Shown in pieces: positions 32,009-43,738 of a stretch of 64,000 bases of DNA. The stretch comes from Nemertoderma westbladi. Its lineage: Eukaryota; Xenacoelomorpha; Nemertodermatida; Nemertodermatidae. The DNA is taken from the NCBI GenBank assembly GCA_032718475.1, contig JAUCBJ010002525.1, forward strand, positions 1 to 64,000, given 5' to 3'. Position 1 is the first letter of the stretch. Every line of letters starts with the position of its first letter. Made by a program: the position numbers and the translations under genes. A model generated the notes under the pieces. That model worked only from the letters and a program-made list of their open reading frames with translations, was not told the origin of the DNA and searched no databases.

Positions 32009-32785
32009 TTCCATTCCTAGAAGGAGCACAGAAGCTGCTATCTAGCTTAGAGGAGGCTGCATCTAGTGTTGGCCTCTTTGTGAATAGCACAAAGACCAAC
32101 ATTCTGACAGTAAACATGGATTCAGATCAGCAGAAAATTGATCGGGATAACATTCAATCGCTGGGTGGACTGGTAAGTCATGTGAACGACTTCTGCTACC
32201 TTGGATCATGGGTTCGGAGGTCTGCTGAAGATCTCCGAATTCGCAAAGGGAAAGCCTGGTCCGCCATCCACAAGCTATCCAGGATCTGGAAGAGCTCTGA
32301 CATCTCATGCTCTTTAAAGGTCCGCCTTTTCCGTGCAGCAGTGGAGCCTGTGCTGCTCTATGGCAGCCCATGCTGGGCTCTAACTTCTGAAGACACCAGG
32401 TCCTTGGATGGCACATACACCAGGATGCTTCGCCGGGTGCACAACATAGCATATGATGCACACATAAGCAATGAGGTGTTATATAAATATGGTAACATCT
32501 CATTGCCAAGACCTAGCATCACCCTGCAGAAACGCCGCCTAATGCTTGCTGGGCACTGTTTCCGCCGGCAGGATCAACCTGTACACAACCTTGTGCTGTG
32601 GCAGCCTGCTGGCGAGATTAGACGTGGTGGACAGCCAATGACTTTCCTCAAACGCCTGCTCAAGGACACAGGACTTGAGAACAGGAATGAATTAGGAAAT
32701 TGTATGGCTGACCGCAAGATCTGGGGGCGCTATGTTTCTGGGGCCGCCGGCACTGCACCCTAGTGCAAGCCGATCATCATCATCA
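32009..32785 (+). pseudogene. LINE reverse transcriptase 3' end (family A, longest C-terminal copy)
   Basis: The frame to stop 32763 contains SSVGLFVNSTKTNILTVN, FCYLGSWVRRSAEDLRIRKG, the VLLYGSPCWALTSED box and AGHCFRRQDQPVHNLVLWQP. This is the C-terminal part of a non-LTR polyprotein, beyond the catalytic FADD box. The 3' tail after the stop is CCGATCATCATCATC, a short triplet repeat typical of some LINE ends. Three further C-terminal copies lie at 42.3, 46.6 and 55.1 kb, and an RT-core copy at 57.95 kb. Being 5' truncated, it is inactive. Confidence 0.85.
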
Positions 32786-33820
32786 ATTCCATTCCTGGGG
32801 TTTACGAAACGTGATACATTTTTCCACAGCTGCCAAAAATTCATCATAACATTCTTTAGATGAATATCAAAGTCATTTTGGAATCAAATGAACACCTAAT
32901 ATCTTTGTTTTGTAGTCTGAGAAAAGTTAGCATGATCCACAGTTGTTCCCATAACTAAAACATCAGTTTTCTCAGCATTTATCTTTAGGCGCCATCGTTG
33001 ACACCATTAAAAGACTTCATCACAGTCCGTCTGGAGACTTTGTATACCCAGACTGATACTGTAGTATTTATCATCGTGAGTTGGGCAAGTTTTGTAACGA
33101 CTGTTATCATCTGCATACTTAAATTTACTCATCATTTCTTTTATTTAAAAAATAAGCAAATAAATCCATAGATAGTACTTTTCCTTGGCCAATACAAATT
33201 GTCATTTCTTTGGAAATTACCCATAGACTTTGGAAATTACATCACTCTTGTGATCTACACTAGGGGAATTTAACCGGGGATGGATTTGAACAGAGTGAAA
33301 ATTGTTAAATGCATAAATTCACTGGAGGGGGGTTAAATACACTAGGGAAAATACACTCCGGGAGTGAGAATACACTACGGAATTTTATCCGGGGAGTGAT
33401 TTTGCATGGAGAGTGAAAAGTATATGTTACACCGGTAGTTAAAATGTTTGATAAATTAGTTTTATGGTCGTTTCCAAGGCCAGTTTTAAAGTTTGATGGA
33501 TTCAAAGGTGTTTTCCGTCTGTCTGTCGAGAACCGAACCAAAAAGAAATTGAAGCATTAGTGGTCAAGATTATTCAACAATTACTCTATATGCCTCAAAA
33601 TAAACAGATTACATTACAGCATTATTGGTGTTTGGCTTCTCGACTTTACTTGGTCAAAACCATGTAAATGGCACAAAATAACCACAAACACCAATTATGT
33701 TTTTATTTTGTTTAAAAAGTTAATTTAATTGAACAAACATGAGGTGGGTTTGAAATGTGCATTATTCGGCTTAATATTGGTATTATTATATAGCATTCCC
33801 GGAGTGGGATTTCAACTTAC
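32786..33820. other. non-coding stretch, possible first intron of the 34.0 kb exon
   Basis: No gene seen. At 33245-33440 there are short, diverged, partly inverted repeats around GGGAGTG and ATACACT, alternating every 25-35 bp. If the exon at 33821-34005 is real, this sequence would be in its first intron. Confidence 0.35.
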
Positions 33821-34005
33821 CTGGATGGTTGCAGTGGTGCTGACCCCTTGAACGAGGCTGAATGAGAGGCGAACAGAGGCGGAGAAGGCGAACCAGATAA
33901 TTCGTCCAAGTCGTCATCCGATAAATTATCATCCGAAGAATTTAGTTGGGGTTCTTTAGTTGTCGTTAACGGTATTCCATTTGCAACGGGTAACGGCACT
34001 GCCAT
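33821..34005 (-). CDS. putative first coding exon, acidic Ser-rich protein
   Basis: ATG 34005 opens 61 codons ending at a consensus splice donor, CCATCCAG|GTAAGT, at 33821/33820. The product starts MAVPLPVANGIPLTTTKE and has an acidic Ser/Asp run (NSSDDNLSDDDLDELSG), then Pro/Ser-rich sequence. The perfect donor, the in-frame ATG and the composition favour a real gene start. No later exon was identified on the minus strand within the window, where LINE and AT-rich sequence follow. The acidic N-terminus would suit a nuclear or regulatory protein, but I cannot name it. Confidence 0.5.
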
Positions 34006-36700
34006 TATCGGTATTTATTTGACCGGTCTTCCGTCAGTAACTTAATGCAGTAATAATGCAGACAGCTGATGTATTACAGAAGTTCTTTAAGGCAACTTAA
34101 AATCCAGAAGTGTTGTTAGTCTGTATTCAGGTATTAATATCGCTCAACAACTGAACTAACTAATTTTATGTTAAGTTAGGGCTATGTTACCATGGGCCTC
34201 ACAGTGACGACATTTGACATCTGTTTATCAGTAAAACTGTAATACAGGTATGTGTGATAATATTAATTTACAGATTTAATGGCAGAATGGTAAACCGAAC
34301 CAATAATATGTATTGTAATAAATGATATTAGGCTATTGCTGCATTGCCAATACAGTAATAATGTAATAACAACACTCATAAATAGGATAATAAATAGAAA
34401 ATAGGCCACTAATTATTGTGAATGGCAGGTATATAATTGCCAATTGGCAGTCAAATAGGCCTACAGTCTATAACACCATACATGCGAATATAAGTACTGT
34501 AGTATGGTAAATAAGGCCACAGCGCACAGCAGAAACCTACTCCTTAACTACCAAAATATTTACTAGGGCCAGGTACTGCTGTACTGTCAGACTATTTTTA
34601 TTCGCAGCTAGGCCTAAATAAGAGTTGCCCTTGTGCAGTGCAGTAAGTATTGCTACCGGTAGCTATAAACTCCTTTTCTTATGAATAAATTATTTTCATT
34701 GTCATCTGTCTGCCGAATTAAAGTTTGAAGTTTATAGATGTTGCTAAGATACAAACCTACCGCCCTACCACTCACATCCCTTGCTTTTTGCTTGGATTTA
34801 TTGGTCAGGAGAATTCTTAAAGTTTTCCTTTACTAATTACCCCACCAGGCCAGCAGCAGCTGGGACTTTATTTAATACAATTTTAATAAGCACCGAGACT
34901 GACACAAACGAAATACCGGTACCGGTACATTAATTGATAAATTTTAATTAAAATTGTGAATAATTATTAATTTCATTTAATTATTTATTTATAAAAGCAA
35001 ACAGCGAAACAGGGAAGCTTTCACTATTTGTACAGTGTACCAGGCGCAATGTGTATTCTGGATAGTTTTTATTATTATAATGTAGTAACAGCTAGCTACA
35101 TATGATTGCGAATATGTGGGGCGAGCCACGCAGTCGGGGCGAGATTTAGCGCACAATTATAATTAGTAAATAGGGCGAAATTTAATATGTCTGTATGTCC
35201 GTCTGTAATGAAAAAATCATTCGTAAATAACTATGGAAGATTTTACCCATTTTCAACCAAATATTGTAGGGCATACTAGAGAAAAAGTTCCAATATTTTT
35301 GAAAGTTACTGGCAAATAGCTCTCGAACGTTTGACTCCAGATCAAATCGAACTTGTTTCGAACTTGGTCATGTTCGCGTGATCTGCTGCGCGACGCCCCA
35401 CGAGCGTGTACAGTAAGTACTACACTACTTACACTGTTACACTACATGGTACTGTTCGCCGGTGATTATAAACAAACGGTTATACTGTAGTTATTATAAA
35501 CTCGTCTTTCTCAATTGTTCAATGTTTTTTTTATTCTCTAATGACGTTAATTAGGAGCCCGCTCGACAGGCGGGATACTTACTGTAAGAATCTCAGGGAT
35601 ACATTACTGTAAAAATCTCAGGATATACACTGACTGACTGACTGACTGATAATTATCTAGGTTCAGGCACTTCCTGCCTGGCGATTTTGTTGAAATTTTA
35701 CAAGTAAATTGCTTTGGTGGTTCATAATCGCGTTACAAAATATCAGATTAATTCAATGTGTGGTATTCGATATATTTCGTTTTTTGAAATTATTTTGTCG
35801 CGAAATTAAAAGCAATGGTAAAGTAACAACTCCTGCCTGAGCTGCTGCAGCAGCTAGCTGTGTAGGAATTCCATCAAGGCAGAATTTCTTGACCACACCC
35901 CTCCTGCTGCTGGCTGCTGTCTGAGTCTACACTTCCTTATCAGCTCTCAGGTATAGACAGAAAGTAGTTGAGTTGTCAATAAACAAAATAAAATATACAA
36001 CTGCAGTAGGATTATATTATTATTATTCCACGAATCACTGGGCTGATTATTTTGTATAGGATATATGTAGAATGTTCTTAAAAATAATATTCTTATTTTT
36101 TTTATTACATATGATTATCATCATTTTTTAGCTGAAGCATTAATAGTGTAAATTAATTTAATTATATTTTAATACCATTACTACGTTGGCATACTGTAAG
36201 ATAAGTTTTAACATTTCTTACAAATAGTGGTGCGAGCATAAATCAAATCACGCAAATTTAAAAGAACCGGGTGTGTTGTCATAGCAAAGTTTCATTTTTT
36301 ATTATGTGGGACGAGCCACAAAGTCAGCTAGCCCCACGCCTTATAGTTTAGACAATTGTTTAGTTTACTTACTGCTGACCGACAAGGTTGATTTCTAATA
36401 GTCTTGTAAATAGGATACTTCCCCCGGGCTCCTTCCAGCCAGCTTGCTGGCTTTCTAGTGTATATTGTATGTTTATTTATTCGTGTAATTTCGCACTACC
36501 AAATCGGCAGGACGATCTACAGTATTGTCCAACTTTTTATATCGCAGTGCGAAATTATTCCTCAGTATTTCCCTACGCCATACGTTTGCGATATATAATA
36601 ATAAATTAATTGTAGCAGTGGGGTGGGTGAGGGTGAATTAAATATATTATGTACCGTACAGTAATAGAACAATAAGATAATGCTCTCCATAGCGAAAAAT
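34006..36700. other. non-coding stretch with dispersed repeat ends
   Basis: No gene. It contains two same-direction end motifs of the GTGGGGCGAGCCACG family (35116-35130 and 36306-36320), a GACT tetranucleotide patch near 35627-35650, and many TACCGGTA palindromes (for example 34914-34926). The part next to 34005 could be the promoter of the first-exon gene. Confidence 0.4.
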
Positions 36701-36710
36701 ATCAACCGAC

Positions 36711-37158
36711 CCTATTGGGACTCGAACCCGGTACCTACTGTAGGTTTCAAACTTCCGGTTGTCTTCAGCCGGGTGTGTGTGTCCTAAGACAACTGAGCTA
36801 CCAGAACGTGTGAAGAATTTTATTCGCTATAGAGTGGATATTATACTTTGGCTTTTAACTAATCACTCAAAGGAAAGTACAGTACAACGTTATTAATTAA
36901 CAGCCTGGTATACGGGGTAAAACAGTGGTTTCTACAACACTGTATAGTTATTCTTTGAGGCATGGTTGCCATTACTGGCAGAGCACGGGCATGTTGCACT
37001 TTCCTTTGAATGATTAGTTAAAGGTCAAAATATGATATCCACTCCATAGCGAATAACTTATTCTCCGTCCTGGTAGCTCAGTTGTCTTAGCACACACACA
37101 ACCAGCTGATGATAACCGGTAGTTTGAAATCTAGGTACCGGATTCGAGCCCCAGTAGA
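36711..37158. repeat. inverted pair of tRNA-like sequences (SINE foldback)
   Basis: The two arms, 36711-36883 and 37001-37158, are inverted copies at roughly 80% identity. Each carries a tRNA-like part with an A-box-like TGGTAGCTCAGTTG and a B-box-like GGGTTCGAGTCCC (left, minus strand) or GGATTCGAGCCCC (right, plus strand). Neither folds into a complete tRNA, because the acceptor stems do not pair. This fits two tRNA-derived SINEs head to head, or one SINE captured in a foldback element. Confidence 0.75.
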
Positions 37159-37303
37159 GTTTGCGATATATGTTTAGTATGACACAGCTTCATTCAAAAT
37201 ATTAGCCATTGTATATTGGTCGCGCTTTTAGGCCTTTAACAGTTTAACCTGCTAATTTATATGTCTATTAATACCTGACAGCCCAATACAGATGAACTCA
37301 GCC

Positions 37304-37378
37304 GAAGCCAGTCTAGCGCAGCGAATGACCCACCGGAGGTGGGAGACTGGATTCGATAGCACAGAGAGCCGTAGGACA
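37304..37378 (+). repeat. tRNA-like SINE fragment
   Basis: CTAGCGCAGCGAATGAC resembles an A box and ACTGGATTCGATAGC a B box, spaced as in a tRNA. No paired acceptor stem is visible. Probably a SINE relic. Confidence 0.4.
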
Positions 37379-37559
37379 CTTTGTATTATTCGATTGATCT
37401 TTACTATATAATCTCCAAAAACTATGCTTATTTTCAGTTAAATAGTAAAAGTTCCTTTTAGGTGCTGCGCTATAAATACTACGCAGAGATATGACTTATA
37501 GTAATACTAATTACAACGGGCGGGCATGAGATAACGCAAATGTTTACATCCTATAGTAT

Positions 37560-37854
37560 TTATTGAACGTTCACACGCTAGCACGGACGGACAATCCCTG
37601 CAAACAGTGAACGTTAAACTAACGTTAGATTTGTGTCTAAGTTTCGTTAAAATTTAACATTGCCAAAACTAACAATAATCAAACGTTAATAACCGTTACA
37701 CTTTAGTTGAAAATCAACATTTAGTAATTGAACTATAACCATACGTTCAATCAACGTTATAGTTTAGTTAAAAAATAACGATTTAAAACTTAGTCTAATC
37801 AAACGTTACATTGCCGTTGATTTTCAACGTATCAACAATTTAAATATTTGAACG
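37560..37854. repeat. AACGTT-rich repeat, left part
   Basis: It starts near CCCTGCAAACAGTGAACG and holds about seven AACGTT palindromes at roughly 25-60 bp intervals. It resumes after the piggyBac-like element, at 39299. A related copy with GTTTGCAGGG at its edge lies at 47595-47718, and another such edge is at 46035. Confidence 0.6.
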
Positions 37855-39298
37855 TTAACCCTATTATCACTGGGGTGTTTTGACCATTAGCACCACTGGG
37901 GGGGGGGGGGGGGGGGCGATTCGGCCCACCCACTATATTTTTGTAGTCGTCCAATGAAATCCTACAAAATTTGGGCTGTTGGTGAAACAACTATAGATGA
38001 ACACAACCAAACCTTAAAAAGTTAAAATTTCATAAGCAGGGACTCATAATTTTGATGAAAAATAAAAGTAGTCCCAGGACAAAATTACAAAATTTTTCGT
38101 TTTCTAAAAACTAATAGTGTGGCAGTATTGGCTAGATTTAGTAGGTTTTTCAAGACGCTGAATCGAATGTGATTATATTCCACTTCCAAAAATTGAAGTG
38201 GATGCTATTTTTCGTGCACCTAAGAAGTGGGCGTGGCACTTCAAATTTTGAAAAATTAGATATTCAGAAAATGCCCCTAATTTTTTTATTTCAACGCATC
38301 TTTATGGGTTTTACAGACCGCTGAATCGATTGAAAGTAATATAGAAGCCTGAAGACTTAGAAGTTAGCCATTTTTTGAAATCAAAACTTTAGTGTTTTTT
38401 CCGAATAAAGTAATTTTGAAAATTTGAAGTGCCACGCCCTAATTTTGGTGCACCGAAAATTACGTACACAAAGGATTTGAGGCTTCTATATTACTTTCAA
38501 TCGATTCAGCGCTCCAGAAAACCTATAAAATTAATTTGAAATCAAAACTTTAGTGAATTTTCCGAATCTCGTATTTTTCAAAATTTGAAGTGCCACGCCC
38601 TAATTTTGGTGCACCAAAAATGGCGAACCACTAAGTCTTCAGGCTTCTATATTACTTTCAATCGATTCAGCGCTCCAGAAAACCTATAAAAATGCTTTGC
38701 AAATCAAAACTTTAGTGTATTTTCCGAATCTCGTATTTTTCAAAATTTGAAGTGCCACGCCCTAATTTTGGTGCACCAAAAATGGCGAACCACTAAGTCT
38801 TCAGGCTTCTATACTACTTTTAATCGATTCAGCGCTCCAGAAAACCAATAAAAATGCTTCGAAATCAGAACTTTAGTAAATTTTCCGAATAAAGTAATTT
38901 TGAAATTTTAAAGTGCCACGCCCTAAATTTGGTGCTCCAAAAATGACGTACCACTACACTTACATACTTGTATAGAGCATTAGAGTGATCCAAACCAATA
39001 AAAATAAATAAAAATAGCCCAAACATAAATAATTACTAAATCACGAATGACTTTGTAAAATTCGAAAATTTCAAAAAATTTGGTGCTGGAGACCAAATTT
39101 TGAGGTGGCACCCACATCGAAAAGTAGAAATCCAATTGCAACGGCGTTTTTTGCAAAATATGCGGCATTAAATTTGGCTAATTCTCACAAAAAATTGGGC
39201 CGGTACGTAATGTGGTTGCATAGTTACAGCAACTAAAAACTAGGAAGGGGCCGATTCCCCCCCCCCCCCCCCCCCCCCCCCAGTGGTAATAGGGTTAA
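37855..39298. mobile_element. piggyBac-like non-autonomous element 1
   Basis: TTAA flanks both ends (37855-37858 and 39295-39298). The ends read CCCTATTATCACTGGGG and, inverted, CCCTATTACCACTGGGG. TTAA duplication with a CCCT start is typical of piggyBac. Just inside each end is a G/C homopolymer of about 19-25 followed by GATTCGGCCC or its partner. There is no transposase. The element sits within the AACGTT-rich repeat. Confidence 0.85.
38315..38960. repeat. 162 bp tandem repeat inside the piggyBac-like element
   Basis: About four diverged units have TCGATTCAGCGCTCCAGAAA at 38501, 38662 and 38824, a period of 161-162 bp. Each unit also contains GAAGTGCCACGCCCTAATTT. An inverted partial unit precedes them at about 38315-38375. 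Confidence 0.85.
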
Positions 39299-39427
39299 AT
39301 GAACGTTACACTTTAGTTGGGAATTCACAGAAAACATGTCATGTACTCCCTAAATTGTGATTGGATGAATAACGCGTACAATTTCTAATCTACTAAAATT
39401 AGCAGTGCATTCCCAGCAATAGACATC

Positions 39428-40085
39428 GTGGGGACTTCGCGCAGCACGTAGTCGGCAAGCCTTGGCATACGGTTCATATAGAGCAAATGGGGCATGTCTA
39501 GTTTGAACCCCATATCCCATGCTATAAATGTATTCATTCGATATACAATCATATGTTAATCCGCTAGGTGGTGTCAAATTGTTATTCTGCAATTTTGTAC
39601 TTACCAGTGCAGCACTGTACAGCAGTACCGTACCGGTAGGCCTATGAGTCTCTTCTGAGGCCTCTTCTGAGTGACCTTCTGAGTCTCTAGCGGATCCCCA
39701 ATTAAATGTCTTAACTTTTCAATTTCGTAAAAGATAGACTTCATGATTCTCTACAGGCCACCAAAATTTCAGCTCAGGAAAATGAGGCCTTCCCGAGAAA
39801 TTTAACATTTTCTAAAAACCACAAAATCTGTCGTAGCCTCGTAGCTGACGTCAGACTGCATGATTTTTCACCAAACTTTACAAACTTTCTAAACTTTCTC
39901 TCTACTACTTGCCTACTAAGTTTGGTTCAATTCCGAACCAGCGATGCCGAGAAATTCGCGTTCAAACATTTACCAGACAGACGGACGGACAGACAGACAG
40001 ACGGACAGACAGACAGACGGACATGCCCCATTTACCCTATATGAACCGTATGCCAAGGCTCGCCGACTACGTGTCTCGCCCCACA
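39428..40085. mobile_element. foldback/MITE with 70 bp inverted ends
   Basis: The ends 39428-39500 and 40018-40085 pair as inverted copies with a few changes; they share CTTGGCATACGGTTCATATA. The terminal motifs are GTGGGGACTTCGCGCAGCACG on the left and GTGGGGCGAGACACG on the right. A GACA-rich microsatellite (39970-40020) lies just inside the right end. There is no coding capacity. Confidence 0.8.
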
Positions 40086-40734
40086 TACATTATTGCTGCT
40101 GAAGTTTAATATTCAATAACAGCCAACAAACAGTTATAAGATATTTTTTACTTCATAGTGACAGGATTTTTATTTCTGAATAATATTGTTTCAACATTTT
40201 TCATGTATGATATTTCTTTATTTTTGCAAGAGTAGGGCTAAGTAATGGTGGTTTAATTCGGTGGTTTAATATATAACCAAATGAAATTGCTTGTAAATTT
40301 TCCATTGGGGTCTTCCCGCCAATATATCGCACCGTATATGTAGGCCTAGTTCATTTTTTAAAATATTGGCAAAAAATATTTTACTTCATATCTATCCAGC
40401 TCATACTGTAACTACAGTAACCAAGTTGCAATGGTTCCTCTGAGTTTGCATTGTATACCAGTATACGTCTAGACAGTGAGAAACCCCACACCCCAAAAGC
40501 AATCTATTGTTGATTCTTCTCAATGTAAGATGCTTTCTGAAGATTCTCCTGCTGGACCTCTGCCCCTCCTAAAAAGTCCCTGTAAAATCCCGGTTACATC
40601 AGATGCAATGAGGATCCTTATGTTCTCCACAGATTCACCCATAGTCTAAGGTTAAAAAACCTATAAGTTTCCAAGCTTAGAGTATTAGGCTTACTGTGAT
40701 AGCTTTAGGGTAGTTGTATTGAATAAACAAGGCA
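40086..40734. other. non-coding stretch
   Basis: I see no gene or clear repeat. It could hold the promoter of the damaged gene that starts at 40735. Confidence 0.4.
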
Positions 40735-41271
40735 ATGGCAGAGAGACTACCAGTATTCACTGGATCAAGTAAAAGAAGCAAGCGTCGGAGATTGACAAAG
40801 GAGTTACACAGTCTTTAGAATTCGAATCTGTATCTGATTATTTTGATTCCCCAGCTCCGTCTAATGTCGCTTCGAGTATTTCTAATCAAAACTTATGCAT
40901 GGATTTGCCAATAACGCAATCTTCTCATGAACATGCTCAATATCAACGCGATAGTGGTGATGCTCTTATTACAAATTGTGATCAACCCCAATCTATCAGT
41001 GATTCGGAATCTGATCTTTCTGTCCTTTTGGTGGATGATCAGGCGAAAGAGGTATTTTGTAATCTTGAGCCAGATTCATATGAAGACGAAGCTGGACTTT
41101 GTTCAATTGAGGATATTGAACCCCCAAACACTTCATTTAAACGAATTAAATTCGTTTAAATGAAGTCCAAGTTATCAAATGCTGTTGCGCAAATGTTTTC
41201 TAAGACTGGGCGTCGGAGCACGAAAGAATCCTTTGAAGATTCGTATCCCCGTGTGTTGGCCTGTTTTAAAC
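40735..41271 (+). pseudogene. first exon of a damaged gene, unrecognised
   Basis: ATG 40735 opens MAERLPVFTGSSKRSKRRRL, a basic start. A stop follows at 40816 unless the frame shifts by one base, after which a long acidic, Ser-rich frame continues (LEFESVSDYFDSPAPSNV, and DSESDLSVLLVDDQ). A second lesion is a perfect 35 bp palindrome at 41131-41165 (17 bp arms) that introduces TAA at 41157. The frame then resumes (KSKLSNAVAQMFSK, TKESFEDSYPRVLACFK) and ends at a donor-like AAAC|GTAAGAAA. Coding-like sequence on both sides of each lesion suggests a former real exon. The family is unknown. Confidence 0.5.
41131..41165. repeat. perfect 35 bp palindrome in an exon
   Basis: Arms of 17 bp, CTTCATTTAAACGAATT, around a single A. 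It probably arose by inverted duplication, and it places an in-frame TAA in the damaged gene. Confidence 0.9.
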
Positions 41272-42290
41272 GTAAGAAAATTTTACTCATAATATATTAA
41301 TATGATTAATTAATACTCATATTAATATTATTATAATATAATATTATAATATTAATAATTGCAGAAAAAAATGCAGTTACAAACTCGTGTTTCAGTGTCG
41401 TTTGTTTAGATTTTCTGTTTTGGGAAAGAAACAGGTTACTCAAGGATAGGATAAAATTCTATACGAAACAATTTATCGTGATACGTCCAGAATGTGATTT
41501 TGAGTAAAGCTCACATATTGTTGTTATACAGTAAGCATTTTTAATGTGCTAATTTATTCAATTGAAAATTATAAGAAATTAGTAGATTTTTTAACAATAC
41601 ATTAAAATTTGATATACGATACGAATTACGAAAATAAATGTCGCATCGAATCATTATATCCTGTTTAGAGAGCGACAAATGTTATAATCATTTTACTGGC
41701 TCATAGGTGCGCTGCTGAAAGATGGACGATTCCAGGAAACGGCTGTAGATGGGGCGATTTCTATATTTTTCAGGCAGGCGCCTAATAGATACGGAGGAGC
41801 TAACTATTAAGTCAACTTCTATGTCACTTCAGCTTCTAAAATTGTATTAATTGAATATTATATTGTTTTGAGTGTCCGTATACTGAAATATAACATAAGA
41901 AAGGATTTTAGGCTACTTAGCTACTTAGCTACTCTAGAGCTACTTAGGCCTACTGTATATTTCCCCACATACTGTACTGCGCGTTATATAATTTTTCGAA
42001 TTAGTAAGATATCGCAATTACGATAGCTTTAAATAAGGTAGCTTTAATTTTAATTCCAACTGAGAAAAATTAGTAAAATGATATTATATACGGAGTAAAA
42101 TACTACATTGTGTTGTGAAAACTGAACCGTAGATACGAATTTCTACTGAACTAAGCGGGTTCAAATTTGGAGTTCACAAAGGATTATTAAATAAATTTAC
42201 TATACCCTCATTGTAAAATTGTAAATTTAGTAAGTTAAATTAAAGTAAGTTAAAGTTAGTAAGTAAGTTAAATTTTAATTTATTGTAAAT
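41272..42290. other. AT-rich intron-like stretch
   Basis: No exon identified. If the pieces at 40.7 and 43.0 kb belong to one gene, this would be intron sequence. It has short AT palindromes near 41291-41355 and GTAAGTTAAA repeats near 42230-42275. Confidence 0.35.
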
Positions 42291-42735
42291 TGAGGCATGG
42301 GTAGCCTTGAATAGGCTTTCCAGGATTTGGAAGTCACCGAGAATTAATCGGAAACTTAAGGTCCGATTATTTAGAGCAGCAGTAGTTCCAGTACTCCTCT
42401 ATGGGAGTCCATGCTGGGCTTTAACTGATGAGGACACCAAATCTTTGGATGGCACATTCACAAGAATGTTACGCCGGGTTCATTGTGTCAAGTACAATGC
42501 ACACATCTCCAAGCAGACACTATATAACATTGGAGATGTCCCATTGGTTCCCCCAAGCGTGACACTAGAACAAAATTGCCTCCGCTTTGCAGGACATTGC
42601 TTTCGCCGTGAGGACCAGCCAGTGCATAATCTTGTACTTTGGCAGCCTCATTGAGTGAAAAAGCATGGTGGACAGCCCATGACTTTCTTGGGACGCATCT
42701 TAAAGGACATTGGCCTTGAAGATGCGGATGATCAG
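42291..42735 (+). pseudogene. LINE 3' end, family A
   Basis: The frame has NRLSRIWKSPRINRKLKVRL, VLLYGSPCWALTDED and AGHCFRREDQPVHNLVLWQP. It then has a stop inside the region where the 32 kb copy is open, and reads on as KKHGGQPMTFLGRILKD. It is 5' and 3' truncated. Confidence 0.85.
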
Positions 42736-42990
42736 TAACAGTAAATAATACAGTAACAGTAAATATCTAAATATTGTTAAAAACAATTTTTGCACAATAA
42801 ACAAACTTCGAGAGGGGGGCGGGGTGGGTGTTTTGCCTGTCATGCCCCCTCTACACAACATTGTTCACTCCTTGGTGGAAATAAAGGAGGAAGGAGGAGT
42901 TGAAGAATGTCCAAGGAACTTTAAAAATAATGGAATTGATTCAAGGAGAGACTCTTCAGTCAGAGTTCCTGTTCCCCGACCAGCCAGTAG

Positions 42991-43059
42991 TCTTCTCCTG
43001 AGGATTTAGCCAAATGGGAAAAGGCCCTAAAGGAGAATAATGCACTGGCAAAGTATACA
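42991..43059 (+). CDS. candidate small exon of the damaged gene
   Basis: 23 codons, SSPEDLAKWEKALKENNALA plus KYT, lie between an acceptor-like CCAGCCAGTAG and a donor ACA|GTAAGG. The L-x-x-W-E-x-x-L pattern with both splice signals supports an exon. It recalls the start of some DUF4806 domains, but it is too short to assign. Confidence 0.35.
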
Positions 43060-43400
43060 GTAAGGTGAGAATGATAATGGCATCTTTATCCTTTTATCCT
43101 ATATGGGAAGTCGAATTTGACATTAAATTATTTAACAAATTGTGTAAAACAGAATCAGGAATTGTTGAAGATTACTACCTTCGGGTAGTGGCTATCGAAA
43201 GAAGAGCCTTCGGATCGCTTCCGGCTTCAGCCGACTGTTTGCTTTGCTCGATACGTTCTCGAAACGTATTCTTTTGATTTCTTATTATTTGTTCTAGATC
43301 AGTAATTAATCATTTTTATTAATGTGTTTATATATTTTAGCATTAAAATGTTAGTAAGCTAAAATGTTAGTAAGCGAGGAGTTTTTTCTAATCTTTGTAG

Positions 43401-43548
43401 ATTGACGAATTCTCCAACTTCTCACAATCACTATCGGCTGCGAGTTTTGCCATCTGTGCACGATGGATGGAAACACATTCGCCGAGAAATATGCAAAAAC
43501 CGCTAGACATGCCATCGGGAAAATTAATCGTTCTAAGATGTATTAAAG
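43401..43548 (+). CDS. candidate exon of the damaged gene
   Basis: 49 codons after a good acceptor (TCTAATCTTTGTAG|ATT). They read IDEFSNFSQSLSAASFAICA, followed by RWMETHSPRNMQKPLDMPSG and a donor-like AAAG|GTTAGA. The composition is protein-like and splice signals are present at both ends. The family is not recognised. The join to the next candidate exon at 44655 is not in phase, so a piece is missing or wrong. Confidence 0.4.
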
Positions 43549-43738
43549 GTTAGACAATTTTTCATATTATTTGTTACATACTGATATGGAATTGTTACAG
43601 TATAATACGCCAGTACACATATTGTTACAGTACATATAGGCTACGCCGGTACACATACAGTACATTGACGCTAATGCAAGTTGGCATATGACATTTATTT
43701 ATTTATTTCTAACATTTATTGACTCATTGTGGGGCCTT

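Noticed and set aside
33305-33541. Second exon for the 34.0 kb gene
   Set aside because: The minus-strand frame has no convincing acceptor, and its sequence is part of a short repeat patch.
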